Assembly (NCBI RefSeq): GCF_002158865.1
Contig: NZ_CP021455.1
Span: 1,674,001 to 1,738,000, forward strand
Length of the DNA stretch: 64,000 nt
From: Comamonas serinivorans
GTDB taxonomy: Bacteria > Pseudomonadota > Gammaproteobacteria > Burkholderiales > Burkholderiaceae_C
Reading direction: 5' to 3'
Shown here: positions 17,854-25,915 of the stretch, piece by piece
Layout: each line of letters starts with the position of its first letter
Numbering within the stretch: position 1 is the stretch's first letter
The notes under the pieces: generated by a model
Databases searched by the model: none
The model's input: only the letters and a program-made list of their open reading frames with translations
Told to the model about the DNA's origin: nothing
Program-made: the position numbers and the translations under genes

Positions 17854-17998
17854 GCCGCGGACCAAGTGAATGCGGCGCCCGGTCGCTGAGGTCTCGTCCG
17901 GACGCAGCCTGAAGGCGGTCCCGGTCCAGGTTGATGCCACATGCTGGTGCGTTCACCACCCCGGCACAATCGCCGCTTTCTTCCAAGGGAGCATCGCG

Positions 17999-18520
17999 AT
18001 GCGTCATCCGTTGCGTGGCCTGGCCGTGCTGGGCCTGGCGGCTTGCCTGTGGGCGTCGGCCGGGCCGGTGTTGGCCCACGACGAGGGCGTGCCCAGCATC
18101 GTGCACATGGCCGACACCGACCCGGCCATGCAGCAGGCGTTCCAGCGCGCCCGGGCCAGCCTGCCGCAATTCCTGCGGCTGGTGGCCAAACCGATCGCCG
18201 GCAGCGACGCCCATGCCGTGAAGGTGGGCCTGCGGCACGCGGGCGGCACCGAGTACGTGTGGCTCAGCGAGCTGCGGGTGCAGGGCGACCGCATCGAGGG
18301 TGTGCTGGACAATCGGCCGGCCCACCTGCCGCACAAGGCCGGGCAGCGCCTGACGGTGAAGGCGGCCGATGTGGTGGACTGGCTGTACGTGGACGCCCAA
18401 GGGCGCATGCAGGGCAACTTCAGCGCCTGCGCGCTGCTGAGCCAGGAGCCGCCTGCGCACGCCAAGGCATTCAAGGCGCAGTATGGCCTGGTTTGCGATG
18501 ACAAGAAAACGGCCAGTTAG
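17999..18520 (+). CDS. Secreted DUF2314 domain protein
   Basis: A 173-residue protein with a signal peptide (residues 1-22, ending VLAHD) followed by a DUF2314 domain, recognisable by MADTDPAMQQAFQRARASLPQFL and later the YVWLSELRVQGDRIEGVLDN and GQRLTVKAADVVDWLY blocks. Function is unknown. The ATG at 17999 follows an AAGGGAG ribosome site. The last 13 codons and the stop fall inside a 46-nt palindrome (18481-18526), so the native C-terminus was probably replaced or extended by that element. Confidence 0.85.
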   Translation: MRHPLRGLAVLGLAACLWASAGPVLAHDEGVPSIVHMADTDPAMQQAFQRARASLPQFLRLVAKPIAGSDAHAVKVGLRHAGGTEYVWLSELRVQGDRIEGVLDNRPAHLPHKAGQRLTVKAADVVDWLYVDAQGRMQGNFSACALLSQEPPAHAKAFKAQYGLVCDDKKTAS

Positions 18521-18526
18521 GGATAC
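18481..18526. repeat. 46-nt palindromic element, copy 6, overlapping a coding end
   Basis: GTAT...ATAC with GCA/TGC flanks. The pairing is partly register-shifted (CTGG against CCAG) plus the inner CG/CG pairs. It encodes the last residues and the stop codon of the DUF2314 gene. Confidence 0.75.
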
Positions 18527-18825
18527 TGCTTGCCAGATGCGACCGAGGTGGCGTTTCGGCGCGCGCGGGCCGATTGCCGACGCCTGTGTGCTGGCGCGCT
18601 GGCTCCGGCGTGAGCCGCATTCGAGCCGCTGTTGCTGCCTCGCCCGCGCAGTGGCCTCCCGGGCGCTGAAGGCCGGTGGCGGAACAGCGCGCGCAGCGGC
18701 ACGGCGGGCTGGCTCAGAGGCTGGCGCCGGCGCCCCAACGTGGGCTTCCGACATGGGGGCTGGTCGAGCAGGTCTATGGCCTGGGCCACCGCCGCGCGGG
18801 GCAGGCCCCCGCGACCGTTTCCCGC

Positions 18826-20001
18826 TCAGGCCAGCGCGTTGTAGGCGTGGTGCCGGAAGGTGAAGGTGTAGGGGTTGCCAAAGCCGAAGTAGCGCTGCGT
18901 CATCAACACGCCGGCGATGTTCAGGCGCGGGTTGATCCACCACACGGTGCCGGCCAGCCCGCCCCAGCTCACCTCGTCGGTGGAGGCGGCGGGGTCGAAC
19001 TGCCCGGGCCGCTGCAGCACCGAGCCCACCAGGCCGTAGACGCGGTCGGGGTTGGTCGGCATGTTGGGGAACTTCACGCACAGGCCGGGCGCGACGTGGC
19101 TGCGGCTCATGTCGGCCAGCGTGTCGGGCTTGAGCAGCGTGGGGCCACCCGGCATGAGCGACTGCACCAGCCGCACCTGGTCGTCCAGGGTCGAAATCAG
19201 CCCGCCGCCGCCCGACTGGCGCGGCGCGGCGCTCATGTAGGCGCCGGGGTAGGGCGCCTGGTCCATGCGCTGCAGGCCGGGTTTGCGCGGGTCCATGAAG
19301 TCGACGCCGCCATACAGCGCCGTGAGGCGAGCGCGCTTGTCCTCGGGCACCCAGAAGGCCGTGTCCACCATGCCCAGCGGGCCGAAGATGCGCTCGGCAA
19401 AAAAGTCGCCCAGGCTCTGGCCCGACACGACCTCGACCAGGTGCCCCAGCACGTCGGTCGCCAGCGAGTACTCCCAGCCCTCGCCGGGGTGGAAGGTCAA
19501 GGGCAGGGTGGCCAGCTTCTCGACCATCTGCGCCTGCGTTTGCAGGGGGTTGTGCACGCCCGATGCCTGATAAGCCTGGAACGCCACCGTGCCCGGGTCG
19601 AACAGGCCGTAGCTCAGCCCGCTGGTGTGGGTCAGCAGGTGGCGCACGGTGATGGACTGGCGGGCGGGCTCCACGTCATCGATGCGCGTGGCGCCGGGGC
19701 GCAGCACCTGGCGGTTGCCCAAGGCCGGCAGGTGGCGTTCGATGGGGTCGTCGAGCGTGAGCTTGCCGTCTTCGACCAGCAGCAGCACGGCGCACGAGGT
19801 GGGCAGCTTGGTGTTCGAGAAGACGCGGAACAGGTGGTCCTCGCGCAGCGGCACGCCGGCTTCCATGTCGGCCATGCCGCAGACGAAACGGTCGACCACC
19901 TCGCGGCCGCGCAACAGCGCGGTGGACACGCCGGGCAAAAAGCCTTCGTCCACCTGGGCCTGCATGGCGGTGTGAAGCGGCTGGAAGCGGGTTTGCAGCA
20001 T
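18826..20001 (-). CDS. Serine hydrolase of the beta-lactamase / class C esterase fold
   Basis: A 391-residue member of the beta-lactamase-related serine hydrolases (class C beta-lactamase, D-peptidase and EstB-type esterases). The nucleophile motif SxxK is SNTK (about residue 62) in FRVFSNTKLPTSCAVLLLVEDGKL; the second motif is Tyr-Ser in GWEYSLATDVLGHLVE (about residue 170). HLLTHTSGLSYG is also diagnostic. No signal peptide, so a cytosolic esterase is likelier than a beta-lactamase. It stands between two plus-strand genes and looks monocistronic. Confidence 0.9.
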   Translation of the reverse strand: MLQTRFQPLHTAMQAQVDEGFLPGVSTALLRGREVVDRFVCGMADMEAGVPLREDHLFRVFSNTKLPTSCAVLLLVEDGKLTLDDPIERHLPALGNRQVLRPGATRIDDVEPARQSITVRHLLTHTSGLSYGLFDPGTVAFQAYQASGVHNPLQTQAQMVEKLATLPLTFHPGEGWEYSLATDVLGHLVEVVSGQSLGDFFAERIFGPLGMVDTAFWVPEDKRARLTALYGGVDFMDPRKPGLQRMDQAPYPGAYMSAAPRQSGGGGLISTLDDQVRLVQSLMPGGPTLLKPDTLADMSRSHVAPGLCVKFPNMPTNPDRVYGLVGSVLQRPGQFDPAASTDEVSWGGLAGTVWWINPRLNIAGVLMTQRYFGFGNPYTFTFRHHAYNALA

Positions 20002-20181
20002 GAGGTCTCCTTAGGGGTGTTATGGGGCTGTGCCCGCCAGCATGGCCCAAGCGGCGGGCCGCGTTCGGCCCGTTGGCGACATCCACGCGCCGTTGGCTGT
20101 GGCAGGCGTGGCGCTGGAGTGCGACCTGGTCGGGTCTGCGCAGGCCGAACCGGCTGGGTTGAGGTGTTGGATGGATATGGG

Positions 20182-20227
20182 GTATGTGCGGTTTTTCGAT
20201 CAAAAGGCCATGGAATTGGAGTGATAC
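20182..20227. repeat. 46-nt palindromic element, copy 7 (degenerate)
   Basis: Left flank GGG, ends GTAT...ATAC, exactly 46 nt, right flank CCT. The inner half retains TTTCG facing mostly unpaired bases, so this is one of the least symmetric copies. Lies between the divergent hydrolase and acrylyl-CoA reductase-like genes. Confidence 0.6.
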
Positions 20228-20445
20228 CCTAAACGATGTCGCGGCTGGTGCGGTGAAAGCAGCGTCGCTGCCGCGGCGGTGGTCGATGCCGCCGGGACGG
20301 AACTGCGCGGATCCCATCAGGCCCATCGGGTTCACTCGGTGCATCGTCACTCCGTTCGGAGGCCAACTGGACCGGGAACGAGGACGGTGACGGCCGGCTG
20401 CTTGGCCTGCGACCCAGGCGACAGCGCCAAGCGGCGCGGCCTTCG

Positions 20446-20451
20446 TATAGT
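20446..20451 (+). promoter_or_regulatory. Possible -10 box for the acuI-like gene
   Basis: TATAGT at 20446-20451 lies 27 bases before the ribosome site region of the next gene. No convincing -35 box is visible 17 bases upstream, so this is tentative. Confidence 0.35.
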
Positions 20452-20478
20452 GGCCGCTGTTCCAGCCAGGAGATGTTC

Positions 20479-21468
20479 ATGGATTTTCAAGCCGTCGTGC
20501 TCACGCAAGACGACGCCCGCGTCACGCAGGCCCGTCTGCAGACCGTGTCCACCGACCAGCTGCCCGACGGCGATGTGCAGGTGGCCGTGTCGCACTCCAC
20601 GCTCAACTACAAGGACGGCCTGGCCATGCTGGGCCGCAACGGCGTGGTGCGCGCGTTTCCCATGGTGCCCGGCATCGACCTGGCTGGCACCGTGGTCGAG
20701 AGCCGCAGCGACCGCTTCAAGCCCGGCGACGCCGTGCTGCTCAACGGCTGGGGCGTGGGCGAGGTGCACTGGGGCGGCCTGGCGCAGCAGGCGCGCGTCA
20801 AGGCCGACTGGCTGCAGGCCATCCCCAGCCCCTTCAGCGCGCTGGACGCCATGAGCCTGGGCACCGCCGGCTACACCGCCATGCTCAGCGTCATGGCCTT
20901 GCAGGACTGGGGCCTGCAGCCCGGCGACGGCCCGGTGCTGGTCACGGGCGCCAACGGCGGCGTGGGCACGGTCGCCATCAGCCTGCTGCACGGCCTAGGC
21001 TTCGAGGTGCACGCCAGCACCGGCCGCCCGCAAGAGGCCGACTACCTGAAGGCGCTGGGCGCCAGCCAGATCGTCGACCGCAGCGAGCTGAACGCGCCGG
21101 CCAAGCCGCTGCAGAAAGAGCGCTGGGCCGGCGCCGTGGATTGCGTGGGCAGCCACACGCTGGCCAACGTGTGCGGCAGCCTGAAGTACGGCGGCGCCGT
21201 GGCCGCCTGCGGGCTGGCGCAAGGGCTGGACCTGCCGGCCTCGGTTGCGCCCTTCATCCTGCGGGGCGTGGCGCTGTTGGGCATCGACAGCGTGTACGCG
21301 CCCCGGGCCAAGCGCGAGCGCGCCTGGGAGCGTCTGGCCCGCGAGCTGAAGCCGGCGCAGCTGGCCGGCAACACGCGCGTGATCGGCCTGGGCGAGGCGA
21401 TCGACACCGCCCACGCCCTGATGGCCGGCCAGGTGCGCGGACGCGTGGTGGTGGACACCGCCCGCTGA
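20479..21468 (+). CDS. acuI: MDR-family oxidoreductase, acrylyl-CoA reductase (AcuI/YhdH) type
   Basis: A 329-residue zinc-independent medium-chain reductase of the YhdH/AcuI group, which reduces acrylyl-CoA with NADPH. The nucleotide-binding Rossmann motif is GANGGVGTVAISLL (about residue 158), and the N-terminal HSTLNYKDGLAMLGRNGVVRAFPMVPGIDLAG block is specific to this subgroup. The AGGAG ends directly at an upstream ATG (20473), so the ATG at 20479, six bases further on, is the better start. It is followed by an alcohol dehydrogenase gene on the same strand. Confidence 0.88.
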   Translation: MDFQAVVLTQDDARVTQARLQTVSTDQLPDGDVQVAVSHSTLNYKDGLAMLGRNGVVRAFPMVPGIDLAGTVVESRSDRFKPGDAVLLNGWGVGEVHWGGLAQQARVKADWLQAIPSPFSALDAMSLGTAGYTAMLSVMALQDWGLQPGDGPVLVTGANGGVGTVAISLLHGLGFEVHASTGRPQEADYLKALGASQIVDRSELNAPAKPLQKERWAGAVDCVGSHTLANVCGSLKYGGAVAACGLAQGLDLPASVAPFILRGVALLGIDSVYAPRAKRERAWERLARELKPAQLAGNTRVIGLGEAIDTAHALMAGQVRGRVVVDTAR

Positions 21469-21494
21469 GCCGGTGTGCGTCATGCCTGTTGGCA

Positions 21495-21540
21495 GTATGG
21501 AGGGGTTGGCGTTCAGACTTTGACGCCAATGCTGGCATAC
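21495..21540. repeat. 46-nt palindromic element, copy 8
   Basis: Outer GTATG/CATAC; inner TTGGCGTT against GACGCCAA gives seven pairs plus one G-T. Left flank GCA, right flank TGA. Lies between the acuI-like and alcohol dehydrogenase genes. Confidence 0.85.
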
Positions 21541-21657
21541 TGAGGTGAATGCCGCGCATGACGCGGCAGGCTTGACGCGCAGCCGGGCAAGGGCAGAGCC
21601 TGGCTTGGCTGCGAACAACCCGCCCGCCGCCTGTGCGGGCGCCACATGGAGTGAGAC

Positions 21658-22740
21658 ATGCAGAGCTTTGACGTGACCGAGTTTGGCAAACCCTTGCAGG
21701 CGCGCCTGCGCGAGATGCCGGTGCCCAAGGGCAAAGAGGTCGTGGTCCGCATCACGCATTCGGGCGTTTGCCATTCGGACGTGCACCTCTGGCAGGGCTA
21801 TTTCGACCTGGGCGGCGGCAACAAGATGGAGATGGCCAAGATCGGCATGGTGCCGCCGCTGACGCTGGGTCACGAGCCCTACGGCGAAGTCGTGGCCGTG
21901 GGCCCCGACGTGACCGACGCCCGCGTGGGCGACGTGCGCCTGGTCTACCCCTGGATCGGCTGTGACAACTGCTGGTCGTGCGAAGCCGGTGACTCCACGC
22001 TGTGCAACAAGCCGCGCAACCTCGGCATCGGCCTGCCCGGCGCCTACGCCACCCACATGCTGGTGCCCGACGAGCGCTACCTGGTCGATGCCAGCGGCAT
22101 CGACCCCAACTTCGCCGCCACGCTGGCCTGCGCCGGCGTCACCGCCTTCTCGGCCATCCGCAAGCTGCGCGCGCACTTCATCGACGGCGATGCCGTCGCC
22201 GTGATCGGCTGCGGCGGCCTGGGCCTGTCGGCCATCGCGCAGCTGAAGGCGCAGGGCTTCACCAAGATCGTGGCCTGCGACGTGGACGACGCCAAGCTCG
22301 AACTGGCGCGCCAGCAGGGTGCCACCCACACCGTGCGCAGCGACGCGGCCGATGCCCGCAAGGCGCTGGCCGAGGCCGGTGCCGGGCGCCTGGGCGCGGC
22401 CATCGACTTCGTCGGCGTGCCGGCCACCTTCCAGCTCGCCTATGGCGTGCTGCGCAAGGGCGGCGTGTACGTGATCTGCGGCCTGCTGGGCGGCGAGGCC
22501 TCGTTCGCGCTGCCGGTGCTGCCGCAGCGCTCGGTGTCCATCGTCGGCTCGTACGTCGGCACGCTGGACGACCTCAAGCAGCTGGTGGCGCTGGTGAAGA
22601 CCGGCAAGGTGCAGGCGACCCCGGTGTCGACCGCCGGCCCCGAGCAGCTGACCGACCTGCTCGACGCCATGGAGCACAAGCGCAGCCAGGGCCGCACCGT
22701 GCTCGACATGGCCAGCGTGCCCGATCAAGCGCCTGCCTGA
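21658..22740 (+). CDS. Zinc-dependent alcohol dehydrogenase (MDR family)
   Basis: A 360-residue zinc alcohol dehydrogenase. Catalytic-zinc residues are seen in GVCHSDVHLWQGYF (Cys and His) and GHEPYGEVVAVG; the structural-zinc cysteines are in the cluster CDNCWSCEAGDSTLC (about residues 101-115); the NAD-binding motif is GCGGLGLSAIAQL (about residue 182), with Asp in ACDVDDAK favouring NAD. Substrate is unknown; similar enzymes oxidise primary alcohols or aldehydes. The ATG at 21658 follows GGAGTGAG. A palindrome and 190 bp separate it from the reductase gene. Confidence 0.92.
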   Translation: MQSFDVTEFGKPLQARLREMPVPKGKEVVVRITHSGVCHSDVHLWQGYFDLGGGNKMEMAKIGMVPPLTLGHEPYGEVVAVGPDVTDARVGDVRLVYPWIGCDNCWSCEAGDSTLCNKPRNLGIGLPGAYATHMLVPDERYLVDASGIDPNFAATLACAGVTAFSAIRKLRAHFIDGDAVAVIGCGGLGLSAIAQLKAQGFTKIVACDVDDAKLELARQQGATHTVRSDAADARKALAEAGAGRLGAAIDFVGVPATFQLAYGVLRKGGVYVICGLLGGEASFALPVLPQRSVSIVGSYVGTLDDLKQLVALVKTGKVQATPVSTAGPEQLTDLLDAMEHKRSQGRTVLDMASVPDQAPA

Positions 22741-22757
22741 GCGTGAGCCGGTGCCGG

Positions 22758-22779
22758 CGCGGCCCCCGTGCGGGCCGCG
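22758..22779 (+). terminator. GC-rich hairpin after the alcohol dehydrogenase gene
   Basis: CGCGGCCC (22758-22765) pairs with GGGCCGCG (22772-22779) around a 6-nt loop. No T-tract follows, so it is either a weak terminator or a transcript-end stabiliser. Confidence 0.45.
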
Positions 22780-22847
22780 TGTGCACCGGTGCCGCGCCGG
22801 TCGCACCTTTGGGGTGTGCGTGGTGCCGAATCAGGTGATGTTCAGCA

Positions 22848-22893
22848 GTATGCAGTGATTGGCGTTCGATTGAGAACGACGAGTGGTTGATAC
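22848..22893. repeat. 46-nt palindromic element, copy 9
   Basis: Ends GTAT...ATAC, left flank GCA, right TGG. Inner CGTT/AACG with a loop containing ATTGAG; GGC/GAC adjacent is partly paired. Lies upstream of the amidohydrolase gene. Confidence 0.8.
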
Positions 22894-22982
22894 TGGTGTG
22901 TCATCGGTATCACCGCAGGCCCATGTGCCCTGCGCAGGTGGGCCCGAGTAGCGAGACTGACAAGCAACCGGAGACACCCCAC

Positions 22983-24713
22983 ATGCGCGAATTCGACATC
23001 CTCATCCGTGGCGGCCTGCTGGCCGATGGCCAGGGCGGCCCCTTGCAACGCGCCGACATCGGCATCGCCGACGGCCGCATCGCCGCCGTCGACCTGGGCG
23101 GCACGCCCGACGGCACCACACAGGCCAAAGAGGTCGTCGACGCCAAGGGCGCCGTCGTCGCCCCCGGCTTCATCGACATCCACACCCACTACGACGGCCA
23201 GGCCATGTGGGACTCGCAGCTCAACTCGTCGAGCTGGCACGGCGTCACCACGGCCGTGATGGGCAACTGCGGCGTCGGCTTTGCGCCCGTGCGCGTGCCC
23301 GACCGCCAGCGCCTCATCGAGCTGATGGAAGGCGTGGAAGACATCCCCGGCGTGGCCCTGCACGAAGGCCTGGACTGGGCCTGGGAGAGTTTTGGCGACT
23401 ATCTGCAAGCCGTCGAACGCCGCCCCCACGACATGGACATCGGCGCCCAGCTGCCGCATGGCGCCCTGCGCGTCTACGTCATGGGCGAGCGTGCCGCGCG
23501 CCTGGAACCCGCCAACGACAACGACGTGGCCCAGATGCGCGAGCTGGCGAGCGAGGCCATGCGCGCCGGCGCGCTGGGCTTTTCCACCTCGCGCTCCATC
23601 AACCACAAATCCGTCAAGGGCGAGCCCACGCCGTCGCTGCGCGCCAGCGAGGCCGAGCTGACCGGCATCGCCATGGGCCTGGCCGATGCCGGCCACGGCG
23701 TGCTGCAGCTGCTGTCCGACTTCAACGTGCCGTCCCCCGAAGAAGAGTTCGCCATGCTGCGCCGCGTGGTCGAGAAATCCGGCCGCCCGCTGTCCTTCTC
23801 GCTGGCGCAGAACAACAGCAAGCCCGACGGCTGGCGTGTGTTGCTCGACCTGCTGAACAAAGCGGTGGACGATGGCCTGCCCATGCGCGCCCAGGTGGCG
23901 CCGCGCGCCATCGGCGTGCTGATGGGCCTGCAGGCCAGCCGCAACCCCTTCTGGGCCGTGCCCGAGGTGGCGGCGCTGGGCGAGCTGTCGCTGGCCGAGC
24001 GCTGGCGCACCATGAAGGCGCCGGCCTTCCGCGCCCAGGTGCTCGAGGCCTTTGCCGCCTTGCCCGAAAAGCGCCAGTACAACTTCGGCCGCCTGTTCCC
24101 GCTCAGCGATCCGCCCAACTACGAGCCGCCGCTGCACACCTCCATCGCCGCCCAGGCCGAGCGCCGCGGCATGCGCGCGGCCGAGCTGGCCTACGACCTG
24201 CTGCTCGAGGACGAGGGCCGCGCGCTGTACTACGAAACCTTTGCCAACTACCACGCGGGCGACCTGCGCGTGTGCCGCGAAATGATCGCGGCCCAGAACA
24301 GCCTCATCGGCCTGGGCGACGGCGGCGCGCACGTGGGCATGATCTGCGACTCGAGCTTTCCCACCTTCCTGCTCAGCCACTGGTCGCGCGAATGCGGCCG
24401 CGCCGATGGCTTCGACCTGTCCTGGCTCATCAAACGCCAGACCAAGGACGCGGCCGACTTCATCGGCTTGCATGACCGCGGCGTGATCGCCCCCGGCATG
24501 AAGGCCGACGTCAACATCCTCGACGTCGAAAAGCTGGGCATGCCCGCGCCGCGCATGAAACTCGACCTGCCGGCCGGCGGCAAGCGCCTGCTGCAAGGCG
24601 CCAGCGGCTACCGCGCCACCATCGTCTCGGGCCAGATCACGCAATGGCGCGGCGAGGCCACGGGCAAGCTGCCCGGGCGGCTGCTGTTCGGGCCGCAGCG
24701 CCAGCTGGCCTGA
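22983..24713 (+). CDS. N-acyl-D-amino-acid deacylase-type amidohydrolase
   Basis: A 576-residue metal-dependent amidohydrolase (D-aminoacylase / dihydroorotase-like superfamily). The N-terminal beta-sandwich (FDILIRGGLLADGQGGPLQRADIGIADGRIAAV) is followed by the metal motif GFIDIHTHYDGQ (HxH, about residues 65-70). NSKPDGWRVLLDLL, and the GDGGAHVGMICDSSFPTFLLSHW block (His/Asp metal and catalytic residues, about residue 445) fit this group. Substrates in relatives are N-acyl-D-amino acids, but many members have other amides. Start ATG 22983 follows a GGAGA site. Confidence 0.88.
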   Translation: MREFDILIRGGLLADGQGGPLQRADIGIADGRIAAVDLGGTPDGTTQAKEVVDAKGAVVAPGFIDIHTHYDGQAMWDSQLNSSSWHGVTTAVMGNCGVGFAPVRVPDRQRLIELMEGVEDIPGVALHEGLDWAWESFGDYLQAVERRPHDMDIGAQLPHGALRVYVMGERAARLEPANDNDVAQMRELASEAMRAGALGFSTSRSINHKSVKGEPTPSLRASEAELTGIAMGLADAGHGVLQLLSDFNVPSPEEEFAMLRRVVEKSGRPLSFSLAQNNSKPDGWRVLLDLLNKAVDDGLPMRAQVAPRAIGVLMGLQASRNPFWAVPEVAALGELSLAERWRTMKAPAFRAQVLEAFAALPEKRQYNFGRLFPLSDPPNYEPPLHTSIAAQAERRGMRAAELAYDLLLEDEGRALYYETFANYHAGDLRVCREMIAAQNSLIGLGDGGAHVGMICDSSFPTFLLSHWSRECGRADGFDLSWLIKRQTKDAADFIGLHDRGVIAPGMKADVNILDVEKLGMPAPRMKLDLPAGGKRLLQGASGYRATIVSGQITQWRGEATGKLPGRLLFGPQRQLA

Positions 24714-25229
24714 GGCTGATCTGACGCCGGCACAGCGGGCTCGACCCAGCTCACCGGCCTGTCGGCCAGCTTGGCTTTCCATGGCGATCAGCCAAGTCCC
24801 CCGCCCGCCACCAGGCGGGCGGCGGCTTTTGCGGGTGGCTGCCCGTTGGCGGCAGTGTCTGTGCAGCGGCCTCCGAACAACGCTGTGGGTGTGAGTCGGC
24901 ACGGAGGTGGCCCGCCGCACGGCTGCTGGGCGGGCCGGGTCGGTACGTGGCCGGTTGGCGCAAGGCCAACGCGCTGGGCTGCTTTGTTCAGCAGCGCGAG
25001 CAAGTCGGAGCCCCTTTCACCCAGAACTTGCTCGAAGTGGGGAACACGTCTTCGGGACATTCGGTTGCGAAGTCGACGTGCGCCGGCCCGGCGCCTGTGC
25101 AGGGGCTGGCCCGACGGATGCCGGTGCGGGGGCAGCGCTGTCGACACGATCAGGTGCCGCCCCAGCAGCCTCGCTCGCGTCAGGTCGCTGTGCCGACGTT
25201 GGTGCTTGAGGTGTCATCGGTGTTCAGGG
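24714..25229. other. Gene-free gap with a terminator
   Basis: About 515 bp without a supportable gene, apart from the terminator-like hairpin at 24801-24828. Palindrome copy 10 follows. Long open frames here overlap the real genes' antisense and have no motif. Confidence 0.5.
24801..24828 (+). terminator. Strong hairpin after the amidohydrolase gene
   Basis: CCGCCCGCC (24801-24809) and GGCGGGCGG (24814-24822) form a perfect 9-bp stem with an ACCA loop, followed by CGGCTTTTG. Likely intrinsic terminator. Confidence 0.65.
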
Positions 25230-25275
25230 GTATGCAGCCATCGCCGATTCATGATCATCGAGATTCGGTGCATAC
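25230..25275. repeat. 46-nt palindromic element, copy 10
   Basis: Outer GTATGC/GCATAC (6 pairs) and inner CGAT/ATCG. Left flank GGG, right flank TGC. Ends seven bases before the ATG at 25283, so it occupies the place of a leader and ribosome-binding region. Confidence 0.85.
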
Positions 25276-25282
25276 TGCATGC

Positions 25283-25888
25283 ATGATGCCCGATGATTTC
25301 ATCCTCGCCCTGCAAGCGTTGGGCTGGCAGGCGCTGCCGGCGACCCGGCCACCATGGCCTGACATCGGTGAGCCTGGGACAGACCCGAGCCCGATCTCAA
25401 CGCCCACGCCAACGTTTACGGTTGCCTCTGGGCCCGAGCGCCAGCTCGAATCCCCGCATCCAGCCGATCGGCACCAGCCGCCGGGAGTGCTGCCCGCTGC
25501 ACTGCACGCGTTCTGCGCCGCGCACGGCGGCCTGCAGAACCCGGCGCAGACTGTCTGGTTCTACGGCCTGGCCGACCATGCGGGCCAGTCCGACGCCGCG
25601 TTCAGCTGGGACTTTGCGCAACGCCTGAGCCTGGACGCCGCCGTGTCCGAGGCTGACACCTGGGCCGTGCGCACTTTCTGGCAAGCGCACACGCCGTTTG
25701 CCGCCTCGGTGGCGGGCGACTACGCCTACCTGGCTCTGCGCCACGATGGCGCGGTGGTCGTGGGCCAGGGGCCCGAGTTCGAGGAGTCGGCTGAGTGGCT
25801 GGCCGACTCGCTGCCGGCGTTCTTCACCGCGTTCGTCGCCCACCTGACGGGCCAGGCACGCGATGCGCGCCTGTTGGATTTCGGCTGA
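25283..25888 (+). CDS. Hypothetical protein, possible SMI1/KNR4 (SUKH) fold
   Basis: A 201-residue soluble acidic protein. It has a Pro-rich stretch (about residues 25-65) and a C-terminal part whose pattern (LPAALHAFCAAHGG; WDFAQRLSLD; FAASVAGDYAYLALRHDGAVVVGQGPEFEESAEWLADSLPAFF) resembles SMI1/KNR4-type SUKH domains, often immunity or housekeeping scaffolds. The match is by pattern only. Starts are ATG 25283 or 25286, preceded by a 46-nt palindrome rather than a clear ribosome site. Confidence 0.6.
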   Translation: MMPDDFILALQALGWQALPATRPPWPDIGEPGTDPSPISTPTPTFTVASGPERQLESPHPADRHQPPGVLPAALHAFCAAHGGLQNPAQTVWFYGLADHAGQSDAAFSWDFAQRLSLDAAVSEADTWAVRTFWQAHTPFAASVAGDYAYLALRHDGAVVVGQGPEFEESAEWLADSLPAFFTAFVAHLTGQARDARLLDFG

Positions 25889-25915
25889 CGGATTCCGGCT
25901 GACCGCCGCCGGCGC

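Noticed and set aside
22842..24920. 692-codon minus-strand open frame
   Set aside because: Antisense shadow of the amidohydrolase gene, rich in His/Gly/Ala/Val and without motifs.
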